Shown piece by piece: positions 1 through 6,613 of a DNA stretch of 40,054 nt. Origin of the DNA: Candidatus Dojkabacteria bacterium (GTDB lineage: Bacteria > Patescibacteriota > Dojkabacteria > SC72 > JAFGCJ01); NCBI GenBank assembly GCA_016929645.1, contig JAFGIK010000105.1, forward strand, positions 1 to 40,054, given 5' to 3'. A model generated the notes under the pieces. That model did no database searches, was not told the origin of the DNA, and saw nothing but the letters and a program-made list of their open reading frames with translations. The position numbers were made by a program, and so were the translations under genes. Every line of letters begins with the position of its first letter. The first letter of the stretch is position 1.

Positions 1-265
1 ATTACTTAACACCAATGGAGATGTATGATAAATTATCTGTCAACAATTCTCTCTCTTGATTTCTGCAATATGTACCCAACCTGTACAGCACATTGACTGA
101 ATCAGCACTAAGGTCTATAATAATAGATGTACTTCAACTTCTTATTACATTGAAAAATGCTATTGAAGCAAGGTTTTATTAAAAAACAAATGCTAATCTG
201 CTTCAAACCCTATCTTATTGGGTAATTTTTTCATTTCCTAATAAATTTCCATTAATCTAAATTGA

Positions 266-271
266 TATAAT
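266..271 (+). promoter_or_regulatory. -10 box of greA promoter (probably near-leaderless)
   Basis: A perfect TATAAT, preceded by TTGA, ends 11 bases before the greA ATG at 283. Transcription starting 6-7 bases downstream of the box would leave a leader of about 5 bases, too short for a Shine-Dalgarno site, and none is present. No good -35 is visible at 16-18 bases. The rest of 1-282 shows no ORF, tRNA or strong hairpin. Confidence 0.6.
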
Positions 272-282
272 CATAATACGCG

Positions 283-753
283 ATGACAATAGGTAAAAAG
301 TATGAAATAACAAAAGAAGGGTTAGACAAACTACAGAATGAACTTGACGAGAGAAAAAATAAAATGCGCAAGAAGCTGCAAGATCAATTGGATGCAGAAA
401 TTAAAGCTGGAGATATTAGTGAAAATACACAGTACTATAGAATCCAGGATGAAATTGGATCTAACGATAAACGTATTGAAGAACTCGAATTGTTAATTAA
501 TACTGCTGTACTATTCAAAGCTAGTGCATCAACAAGCTTAATCGCTGGACTTGGATCTACAGTCGAGCTTAAAAAGGATGGTACGAAGATCCAATACAAA
601 TTGGTAAGTGCTCCTGAGGCCGATCCGACAAAAAACAAGATATCGATTGAGTCACCAATGGGTAAAGCTCTAGACGGCAAGAAAAAAGGTGACGAGATTT
701 CTGTAAAAACTCCAATGGGAGAAGTTAAATATACAGTAGAATCAGTAAACTAA
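283..753 (+). CDS. greA: Transcription elongation factor GreA
   Basis: GreA inserts its coiled coil into the secondary channel of stalled RNA polymerase and stimulates cleavage of backtracked RNA. The 156 residues match the family length (about 157). Residues 1-75 form the N-terminal coiled coil, with the acidic tip GDISEN at 43-48; the conserved Asp and Glu that assist the catalytic metal are kept. The C-terminal FKBP-like domain carries the typical SPMGKALDGKKKGDE stretch. The ATG follows a TATAAT by 11 bases. A sortase gene follows after a 49-base gap with a hairpin, so the two may be co-transcribed. The 'TQ' after SEN, where most GreA have 'AE', is a mild divergence. Confidence 0.95.
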   Translation: MTIGKKYEITKEGLDKLQNELDERKNKMRKKLQDQLDAEIKAGDISENTQYYRIQDEIGSNDKRIEELELLINTAVLFKASASTSLIAGLGSTVELKKDGTKIQYKLVSAPEADPTKNKISIESPMGKALDGKKKGDEISVKTPMGEVKYTVESVN

Positions 754-766
754 GACAATTGTACAG

Positions 767-788
767 GATATTACTGCCCAGTAATATC
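767..788 (+). repeat. Perfect 10-bp inverted repeat between greA and sortase
   Basis: GATATTACTG and its exact reverse complement are separated by only CC, so an RNA hairpin would form with a slightly opened tip. No T-run follows on either strand, so a simple Rho-independent terminator is unlikely; attenuation or mRNA processing is possible. The 8-mer TTGTACAG occurs on each side of it, at 758-765 and 806-813. Confidence 0.55.
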
Positions 789-802
789 AATCATTAAATA
801 CA

Positions 803-1498
803 TTGTTGTACAGTAAAAATAAAAAAGAACATTCTATCAGAACGCTGTTACTAGTTTTATGCAGTCTCGCTCTGACTATTCCATTACCAATTTACTTGTT
901 TGTCACAAATACTCAACGAACATCAAAACTTCAGACCGAAGTTAATGCTTCTGATATAACAGCGGATGCAGTCACAGCGGAAAATGTCGACTACGTATAT
1001 GACGAAGATCAAAATCTCCCAGAAACACAGGAACAAACATCAAAGAGCACAATTGAGATTAAGGAATTCTCAATTGAAATTCCCAAAATTGAACTTGAAC
1101 ACGATATAAAAGAAAACGTAAATCCAGCACAAAGTGAAATATACATGCCAATTCTTGATCAATATATTGCCCACGGATTAGGAACAGCATTACCAGATGA
1201 ATACAACGGAAACACTTACCTATTTGCCCATAGTAAGAATTCTTATGGATGGACAACACCAGACGGAGGTTGGTTTACAAGGCTTGATGAGTTGGTATTG
1301 GGAGACACTATATATATCCGGTACAACGGCACTTTGTACAAGTATGTTGTCGAAGATATTCTTATTGTCACACCAGAAGAAACTTATGTTTACCGAGCAA
1401 ATTCATGGTTTGATGATACATCTTCATTAACACTTCAAACCTGTTACCCTCGGGGAACCACAGATAAACGCTTAATTATTATTGCAAAACAGTCGTAA
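803..1498 (+). CDS. Sortase family protein (cysteine transpeptidase)
   Basis: This is a membrane-anchored sortase, a cysteine transpeptidase that covalently attaches or polymerises surface proteins. Residues 12-36 are an N-terminal membrane segment, 40-85 an acidic linker, and 88-231 the sortase beta-barrel. The catalytic triad is visible: His143 (in TYLFAHS), Cys214 (in TLQTCYP) and Arg223 (in DKRLIIIA). The TLQTC form resembles class D/E sortases, but I cannot fix the class. No in-frame ATG lies upstream of the domain, so a TTG at 803 is the probable start; no Shine-Dalgarno is seen. No LPXTG-type substrate is encoded in the window, so its targets must lie elsewhere. It probably follows greA in one transcript. 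Confidence 0.88.
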   Translation: MLYSKNKKEHSIRTLLLVLCSLALTIPLPIYLFVTNTQRTSKLQTEVNASDITADAVTAENVDYVYDEDQNLPETQEQTSKSTIEIKEFSIEIPKIELEHDIKENVNPAQSEIYMPILDQYIAHGLGTALPDEYNGNTYLFAHSKNSYGWTTPDGGWFTRLDELVLGDTIYIRYNGTLYKYVVEDILIVTPEETYVYRANSWFDDTSSLTLQTCYPRGTTDKRLIIIAKQS

Positions 1499-1535
1499 AA
1501 ATATTTACACAAGATGAACCATTGTCCAGATTGAA

Positions 1536-2294
1536 TTATACATGGATAAGAGTTCCATCAATTCGTTTTCCTCGTAAAATCATCGGAAAATTCTCTTTCT
1601 TTTCTGCTGCTCCAAGAAGACATTTTATATTGTTGTTTTTGGCAAAATCAGCAGCAAAAAGGTCAATTGGCAAGTTGGCCCCAGGTTTATGAATAATACC
1701 TTTTTCACCAACCAATGTTTCATAATCAACCCAAGAGATATCTTCGATGGGAACAGCAGTGGGATTTTCTTTGGGATCAGAATTATAAATGTATGGAATA
1801 TTAGATAGCTTGTATACATTATTAACACCAATTTTTGAAGCAAGAAGAAAAGCATTATAGTCAGTGCTTGCACCATTTAAAAAACCACCACAAACAAGAA
1901 CAGGAGTATTAGATGAAAGCCAGTCCTCAAAATATTTAGTAATTCTGGATTCACCTTCCTTACGATCTTCTGCATATGCTCCCACACCCAAAACCAATGG
2001 ATGTGCAATATCGCTAAGTATTGATCGGAAAAGCTCGGCGTTAAGCCATGTCGCGGCAATTCCTATTTTATGAAGATCAGAATCACTATCTTCGTGACAT
2101 CTTTTCGCTGCATCTCTATATTCTCTAGAAATATTTCCCCCACCCACAACAAGAATCAATCTTCGACTAAGGTTTTCTTTATCCTGATAAAATTCGACAA
2201 TTTCCTTACAATATGAATTTACAAGATCCTCGTTAAGCAGGCCTTCCTTTGGTGAAATAACAGAACCTCCTAATTTAATAACAAGATACTCCAT
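1536..2294 (-). CDS. Archaeal-type UMP kinase (amino acid kinase family)
   Basis: The 252-residue protein has the amino acid kinase fold and probably phosphorylates UMP to UDP with ATP. Visible elements are KLGGS (7-11) and VVGGGN (49-54) for phosphate binding, a GGF loop at 136-138, STDYNA at 143-148, the SDP motif near 172-174 and a KPGANLPIDLFAA stretch near 203-215. The pattern, including ATWLNAELF, resembles archaeal UMP kinases more than the hexameric bacterial PyrH. The usual pyrH neighbours (frr, tsf) are absent. It is last in an operon, two bases after the membrane-protein gene. Another small-molecule kinase of this superfamily is possible; isopentenyl phosphate kinase is less likely because its characteristic HGGG is replaced by VGGG. 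Confidence 0.75.
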   Translation of the reverse strand: MEYLVIKLGGSVISPKEGLLNEDLVNSYCKEIVEFYQDKENLSRRLILVVGGGNISREYRDAAKRCHEDSDSDLHKIGIAATWLNAELFRSILSDIAHPLVLGVGAYAEDRKEGESRITKYFEDWLSSNTPVLVCGGFLNGASTDYNAFLLASKIGVNNVYKLSNIPYIYNSDPKENPTAVPIEDISWVDYETLVGEKGIIHKPGANLPIDLFAADFAKNNNIKCLLGAAEKKENFPMILRGKRIDGTLIHV

Positions 2295-2296
2295 AT

Positions 2297-3274
2297 TTAT
2301 AGATATAAAAGTAAAATAATAGACATAATAGCAAAAATCACATATTCAAACATTACCTGCCAGCTAAAAGAACCTTCAAGTTTATGATGCCAATAGACAT
2401 CCACTAAATAAAATCCAACTGTAAGTACAAAAGACAAAACAGTCACATTAAAAACACCTAAGATGATACATATAAATGCCCAAATTCCTACAAAAAGTGC
2501 AGACAGTACAATTCCAGAATATATAAGAAAATTTTGCTGATCAGAAAGAATTGTCATTAAATAGATCAGCAGTACTGTTAGAACAATAACTGCAATGAAA
2601 ATAAGGAACAGCTGAGCACCAAAAAAGAAAACTACATTAACAAATACATCAATGACAAAGAAAAAGATTATGATGTTACAAAAATCAAATATATATTTAT
2701 TCCTTCGAGATGCACTGTATAACTTTTCGTATGTTGAAGAGATATTAAAAAACAACAGAAAAAAACAAACGGTAAGTAAAACTATAGCAACCTGATCAAG
2801 AAGCTTAGTTCTATTAAAATATAAGAAAAAAGCACCAGAAATATATAACAGAGAAGGTAAAACAAAATGATGAATGATATTTACTCCTTTAAAATCAAAC
2901 GTCAACAGTTTAGATTTATTTGATTTAGAACGTTTTGTATCATAGATTCTGGAAGATAAAATTTCAGCAATAACAATTAGATAGCCAACACCACAAATCA
3001 TCCAAAATACATAATTTACCCCTGCATTTAGAGGTGTCAGCAAAAACTGAAAAACAACAAAGATTGATATTGAATAAAATAAACTTCTTTTCATAAGAAC
3101 TTCATTGAACAATCCCGCAGTTGTTTTCATAACACCACCTGCTTGAATTTCATTTTCTAACGATTTTGAGGGCTTCAAAGAACCTCGTTGTGACAAATTC
3201 TTAGATCTTTTATCAAAAGTCTTTTGGTTCTTAGCCTTTGACTTCTTATTTTTATTAGCCGTTGATCTTACCAT
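2297..3274 (-). CDS. Polytopic membrane protein of unknown function
   Basis: I do not recognise this family. The first 60 residues are rich in Lys, Ser and Asn and look cytoplasmic and disordered. The remainder holds roughly eight to nine hydrophobic segments, several Phe/Ile/Val-rich and short, with few charges between them. No catalytic motif is visible. The ATG at 3274 is preferred over an in-frame TTG one codon upstream. It sits between the CAP-domain gene (13-16 base gap) and the UMP kinase gene (2 base gap), so the three are almost certainly co-transcribed. A role at the cell envelope with the CAP protein is inferred from context only. Confidence 0.8.
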   Translation of the reverse strand: MVRSTANKNKKSKAKNQKTFDKRSKNLSQRGSLKPSKSLENEIQAGGVMKTTAGLFNEVLMKRSLFYSISIFVVFQFLLTPLNAGVNYVFWMICGVGYLIVIAEILSSRIYDTKRSKSNKSKLLTFDFKGVNIIHHFVLPSLLYISGAFFLYFNRTKLLDQVAIVLLTVCFFLLFFNISSTYEKLYSASRRNKYIFDFCNIIIFFFVIDVFVNVVFFFGAQLFLIFIAVIVLTVLLIYLMTILSDQQNFLIYSGIVLSALFVGIWAFICIILGVFNVTVLSFVLTVGFYLVDVYWHHKLEGSFSWQVMFEYVIFAIMSIILLLYL

Positions 3275-3290
3275 CAATAAGAACTTATAA

Positions 3291-4649
3291 TTAAACTATA
3301 ACCCCACTTGAACTTACTAACATACTTATTATAACCGCTAAAAGCCAGATCCCCATTGGAAATATTGTTTTACCTCGAGTTTGAAATATATTTAGCCTAA
3401 ACAAATAAAAGGCATCAATAAAAATGACCACAGAAAATCCTATCACGACAACGAAGTTAAAAACATCTGTAACACTCGATAATCCTATATTTCCTAAGAA
3501 ACTTACTGCTGATGGAACGTTTTGCCCATAAAAAGACAGGAAATCCTTTGAAATATTTTTTTCACTGCGATTGCCAACCTCATCTATAGCAACAATCTTG
3601 ATAATTGAATCTTTTGAGATTTTTAGTGGACGTACATTTACATAATACGTTAATCCGTCATTACTCATATCTTCTGAGTAATCATCAATCATTAGTCGAA
3701 CAATTGAAGGATCCCCGCTTATGCTACACTCGACTTTGACACTGTTAAAAACACTATTCGATGTAACCCAATTATACGCCACATCCTCTACTTCGGGAGC
3801 AGAATAATCAACACTGAAGATCGATGTATCAGAATTGTTTGTATCAGAATCAATAACTTCAACATTATGTTCACCATTTGACCAGCCACCATCAGGTCTA
3901 TACGACCACACACCATCTTCACCAATAGTCTCACCAATAAACTTCTGATTATCATAAATTTCAATGCTAGTTGAGTTCCCGTCAACGCTCCCAGAAACAT
4001 CAAAATCGTAATCAGGTATTACTTCGCCAGATTCTGGGAAATCAATTGAAATCGAGCCATCAGAGCTGCTACTGGACGTCGGCAAATAGCTAGGTGAATA
4101 ATTCTCCAAAGTTGCTCCAAATATCTGCACAACCAGAATGACATCACTGCCAAGCAAATCACCACGAACAACAGCGACTCCAATCTCGTTATAATTCAAA
4201 TTCAAGATATTATCTTTGTGCGTTTGGCTTGCCATCCAAGCATTCACAACACCTTCAGCAGTATTAAACCCCTTTGCAAGATTCTCTCCTGCATAGATAT
4301 AGTCATACCCGGAGGACAATATAAAATCCCATGGAGTCTCACCATCAGGACCATAATGTGACCAATATTGTTTTTCGAAAATATCATTTGCTTTGGCGTA
4401 TGCTGCAGCAGTAAGCATAGAATTCAGTTCTAGTGGGGGTAGATCATGACTAAGGCGTTCCTCGTTCGTAAGTTCAATGATATTATCCTCCGTAATTGAG
4501 CTCGCAAAAGTATTTAGGCCGATAGTGTCAGAAAAAACATTTACTGATACGAAAACTATCGTTATGAACACAAGAAATGGCTTTCTTAAAAGAAGCGGAT
4601 AATACGAGTTTAAATAATTAGGTATGATACAATTCTTAAAAAAATTCAT
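3291..4649 (-). CDS. CAP (SCP/YkwD-type) domain surface protein with Ig-like region and C-terminal membrane anchor
   Basis: A 452-residue envelope protein. Residues 23-40 are a signal or anchor segment. Residues 55-180 form a CAP domain: LTNEERL near 60-66, YWSHYGPDGETPWD at 95-108, GENLA at 121-125, and the WxxSxxHxxNIL pattern at 138-149 with His144, ending VVQIFG. After a Ser-rich linker come two beta-rich segments (about 200-282 and 285-370) that look like Ig/bacterial surface repeats, with a Pro/Asp/Gly-rich start and VDYSAP at the junction. Two membrane helices follow (about 398-417 and 433-451), with no LPXTG signal. CAP proteins are extracellular; their activity in bacteria is mostly unknown. 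It is the first gene of a three-gene operon. A perfect DnaA box lies just upstream, inside its probable promoter. Confidence 0.88.
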   Translation of the reverse strand: MNFFKNCIIPNYLNSYYPLLLRKPFLVFITIVFVSVNVFSDTIGLNTFASSITEDNIIELTNEERLSHDLPPLELNSMLTAAAYAKANDIFEKQYWSHYGPDGETPWDFILSSGYDYIYAGENLAKGFNTAEGVVNAWMASQTHKDNILNLNYNEIGVAVVRGDLLGSDVILVVQIFGATLENYSPSYLPTSSSSSDGSISIDFPESGEVIPDYDFDVSGSVDGNSTSIEIYDNQKFIGETIGEDGVWSYRPDGGWSNGEHNVEVIDSDTNNSDTSIFSVDYSAPEVEDVAYNWVTSNSVFNSVKVECSISGDPSIVRLMIDDYSEDMSNDGLTYYVNVRPLKISKDSIIKIVAIDEVGNRSEKNISKDFLSFYGQNVPSAVSFLGNIGLSSVTDVFNFVVVIGFSVVIFIDAFYLFRLNIFQTRGKTIFPMGIWLLAVIISMLVSSSGVIV

Positions 4650-4661
4650 AATTCACTAATT

Positions 4662-4667
4662 ATTTTA
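4662..4667 (-). promoter_or_regulatory. Candidate -10 box of the CAP-protein operon
   Basis: On the minus strand TAAAAT ends 12 bases before the ATG at 4649, so the leader would again be only about 5-6 bases. The possible -35 at 4685-4690 (CTTGTA) is weak. The spacer between them contains the DnaA box at 4673-4681. Confidence 0.4.
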
Positions 4668-4672
4668 CATAT

Positions 4673-4681
4673 TTATCCACA
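4673..4681 (+). promoter_or_regulatory. Perfect DnaA box (TTATCCACA)
   Basis: The nine bases match the bacterial DnaA-box consensus exactly. Weaker relatives are nearby: TTATCCAAA at 4919-4927 (8/9) and TTATAAACA at 4870-4878 (7/9). The perfect box falls inside the spacer of the candidate promoter of the CAP-protein operon, so it may be a DnaA-controlled operator rather than part of an origin. No replication gene is in the window. Confidence 0.5.
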
Positions 4682-4992
4682 CAATACAAGGATAATTTAC
4701 ATAGAATTTTATTCCATGAATTAGGAGGAAATGAAATTACAGAAATTCGAAACATACAACAACACACTCCGTTTGAGCTGTTAAATCAAGATTAATTCAT
4801 ATCATAACATCGTATGAATGATCTATGATACAAATAGAAAAATTTACTGAAAATAGGACATCTAGATAGTTATAAACAAAAAATGCACAAAACTGTTTAT
4901 TTGAAAAGATAAAGAACATTATCCAAAACTTAAAAAAAACACTCTACTGGAGATTACCCGATTATCTATTTTATTCACTTTCAAACACAAAA

Positions 4993-5023
4993 ACCCTTAT
5001 ATATCAACACGAATCGCAAGGGC
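4993..5023 (-). terminator. Weak terminator-like hairpin
   Basis: On the minus strand GCCCTT and AAGGGT (five Watson-Crick pairs plus a G-U) flank a 19-20 base loop, followed by TTTTTG. The stem is short and it lies about 300 bases beyond the stronger hup terminator, so it may be a backup terminator or chance. Confidence 0.3.
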
Positions 5024-5224
5024 TCTTCTTAATGATTACTAAAAATACTCATATTTCAATGTCTTTGTAATCTATACTAATCTAACATTGAATTCTATTC
5101 ACTTTATATTATCGTATCAAAATAATGTTAAATTTCACATTACGCATTTGTAACAAATACGCTATACAATTACGGCAAAAAATATTTCATTTATTACAAA
5201 TGTTAACCTACATAGACGATCGAA

Positions 5225-5350
5225 ATGCTCTCTCAGTTAAAATACGCAGAGGTATTAAAATTCGATAATTATGATCAGATAATCATGAGTATAAGGTCAG
5301 GGGGAAAAGAGGCAGCAAAAGGGCCAGCTTATTTATTGTCAGGGGATTAA
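5225..5350 (+). CDS. Possible small ORF, 41 codons, unknown
   Basis: It opens with ATG and reads MLSQLKYAEVLKFDNYDQ, then a Gly/Lys/Ala-rich tail ending LLSGD and TAA. No Shine-Dalgarno is visible and I recognise no family. Its last 10 codons overlap the left arm of the inverted repeat at 5319-5375. A stop-free run of this length can occur by chance, so this is a candidate only. Confidence 0.2.
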   Translation: MLSQLKYAEVLKFDNYDQIIMSIRSGGKEAAKGPAYLLSGD

Positions 5351-5375
5351 TTTAACAATAAATAAGCTGGCCCTT
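5319..5375 (-). terminator. Rho-independent terminator of hup (21-bp perfect stem)
   Basis: Two 21-base arms, perfectly complementary, flank a 15-base loop. On the minus strand, which carries hup, the stem ends in GGCCC and runs straight into TTTT, as expected of an intrinsic terminator, 23 bases past the hup stop codon. On the plus strand no T-run follows. The stem is unusually long and perfect for this genome. Confidence 0.75.
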
Positions 5376-5397
5376 ATTGTTTGCACAGTCTACCGGC

Positions 5398-5676
5398 TTA
5401 TTTAACAGCCATTTTCAAAGCTTTACCAGCTTTAAATGCAGGAACTTTTGTAGCAGGCAAGGTAATCTTCTCCATTGTCTTAGGATTGATACCCGCTCTT
5501 GCTGCTCTTTCTCTAACTTCAAATTTACCGAAACCGGTAAGTAATACTGCATCTCCCTTGCTAAGAGCATCAGCAACGGTTGATAATACAGCTTCTACTG
5601 CATCATTTGCAGCTTTCTTTGTGAGACCTGTCTTCTGAGCAACAGACTCGATAAGATCTTTCTTAAGCATTGCCAT
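5398..5676 (-). CDS. hup: DNA-binding protein HU
   Basis: A small histone-like protein that bends and compacts DNA as a dimer. Its 92 residues match the HU length. N-terminal dimerisation helices ([24 protein letters not shown]) are followed by the beta-sheet signature [18 protein letters not shown] (about 48-65), in which the family's conserved Arg/Gly/Asn-Pro positions are present. The C-terminal [11 protein letters not shown] is also typical. The start ATG has a perfect AGGAGG nine bases upstream, which is rare in this window. Its own promoter is visible upstream and a long hairpin terminator follows, so it appears monocistronic. Confidence 0.96.
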   Translation of the reverse strand: MAMLKKDLIESVAQKTGLTKKAANDAVEAVLSTVADALSKGDAVLLTGFGKFEVRERAARAGINPKTMEKITLPATKVPAFKAGKALKMAVK

Positions 5677-5711
5677 AATTTAAATCCTCCTTTCTTTAAG
5701 AGTTTTAAACA

Positions 5712-5731
5712 GTCTTAAAAATAATTAAGAC
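5712..5731 (-). repeat. Hairpin in the hup mRNA leader
   Basis: GTCTTAA and TTAAGAC form a 7-bp stem with a 6-base loop about 36 bases upstream of the hup start codon, between the promoter and the Shine-Dalgarno. It could stabilise the leader or take part in control of hup; no T-run makes it a terminator. Confidence 0.4.
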
Positions 5732-5759
5732 AGAAAATAGCTTATACTATTTCACTCAT

Positions 5760-5788
5760 AATTTAGCTAAATAATAGGATAATGTCAA
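5760..5788 (-). promoter_or_regulatory. hup promoter (TTGACA-N17-TAAATT)
   Basis: A perfect -35 (TTGACA, 5783-5788) is 17 bases from a 4/6 -10 (TAAATT, 5760-5765). It lies in the few bases after the ymdB stop codon. The leader would be about 78 bases and would contain a small hairpin and the AGGAGG. Confidence 0.55.
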
Positions 5789-5790
5789 TA

Positions 5791-6585
5791 CTAAAGTACT
5801 TTGTTGACCCTTTTTATAGATTTACACAACCTATCATCACCTATTTCAAAAAGCACACTATCAAAACGAATAGGTCCATTTTCCTCGATTTCATAGGACG
5901 GAGCGTATGGGTACTTCATTTGCTGAAAGACTATATCAGCCTGAACCCACAAAGAAGAGTTCATAGGACCAACCATACCTACATCTGTGATATATCCAGA
6001 CCCTTTAGGGAGTATACGTTCATCAGCTGAGGGTACATGAGTATGACTACCAATAAAAGCACTTACATTACCATCAAAGTGAAGGCTTGGAGCAATCTTT
6101 TCTGAAGTAGCCTCTGCATGAATCTCCACAATAAATCCAGATAAATCATCGATCTCCTTTACTTTTTCAATCAAATTTTCTAAAGGCCTTATCATATCAG
6201 TAATTACTTGATCCTGCATGAATGCCCTGCCTTGAAGAAGAGCTACTACAATTTTACCTTTAGTCCCAAGATCAATAATATCAAAACCTTTCCCAGGAAT
6301 ATCTTCTGGATAATTTAGTGCACGTATTATCGGATACTGACCTTCAATAACATCCCAAAAATCAGATCTTCTCCAAATATGATTTCCACCTGTCATAAAA
6401 TCAACACCATAGGACATAACTTCTTTTATAGTCTTCTCTGTGACACCCCGACCGTGAGCAATATTTTCAACATCACATAGAACAAGATCAATATCGAGAT
6501 CTCGTTTCATTGAAGGAAGCACCTGCGAAATAGCTTCACGACCAGGTTTCCCACAGACATCACCGATAAATAGTACTTTTATCAT
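5791..6585 (-). CDS. ymdB: YmdB-family metallophosphoesterase (2',3'-cyclic nucleotide phosphodiesterase type)
   Basis: A 264-residue cytoplasmic dinuclear-metal phosphoesterase of the TIGR00282/YmdB family, whose Bacillus member hydrolyses 2',3'-cAMP and affects RNA turnover and multicellular behaviour. Metal-binding positions are visible: GDV with Asp9, ENIAHG with Glu40 and Asn41, GGNH with Asn68, HAEATSEK with His156, and GSHTHV with His181 and His183. The ending ITDVGMVGP is typical. It lies 28 bases after rny, the arrangement seen in many bacteria, which supports a shared role in RNA metabolism. A GGAG lies three bases before the ATG, a short spacing. Confidence 0.92.
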   Translation of the reverse strand: MIKVLFIGDVCGKPGREAISQVLPSMKRDLDIDLVLCDVENIAHGRGVTEKTIKEVMSYGVDFMTGGNHIWRRSDFWDVIEGQYPIIRALNYPEDIPGKGFDIIDLGTKGKIVVALLQGRAFMQDQVITDMIRPLENLIEKVKEIDDLSGFIVEIHAEATSEKIAPSLHFDGNVSAFIGSHTHVPSADERILPKGSGYITDVGMVGPMNSSLWVQADIVFQQMKYPYAPSYEIEENGPIRFDSVLFEIGDDRLCKSIKRVNKVL

Positions 6586-6613
6586 AAGCTCCTTTTACCA
6601 ATATTATCTACAC

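Larger units (their letters stand above)
4650..5397. other. Long AT-rich gap between the CAP operon and hup
   Basis: No recognisable gene or tRNA is seen in these 750 bases. They contain the DnaA box and its weaker relatives, a short ORF of 17 codons at 4731-4784 preceded too closely by AGGAGG, a weak hairpin at 4993-5023, a 41-codon ORF at 5225-5350 and the long hairpin at 5319-5375. The composition is visibly richer in A and T than the flanking genes. Confidence 0.7.

Noticed and set aside
207-235. ACCC/GGGT hairpin followed by TTTTTT upstream of greA
   Set aside because: The stem is only 4 bp, too weak for a terminator.
4731-4784. 17-codon ORF preceded by AGGAGG
   Set aside because: The Shine-Dalgarno is only two bases from the ATG and the frame is too short to judge; kept only as a remark on the gap.
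5296-5322. Similarity to the SRP RNA domain IV motif (GGTCAGG...GGCAGC)
   Set aside because: The stem between the two conserved halves cannot pair (GGG has no CCC partner) and no longer helix encloses it.
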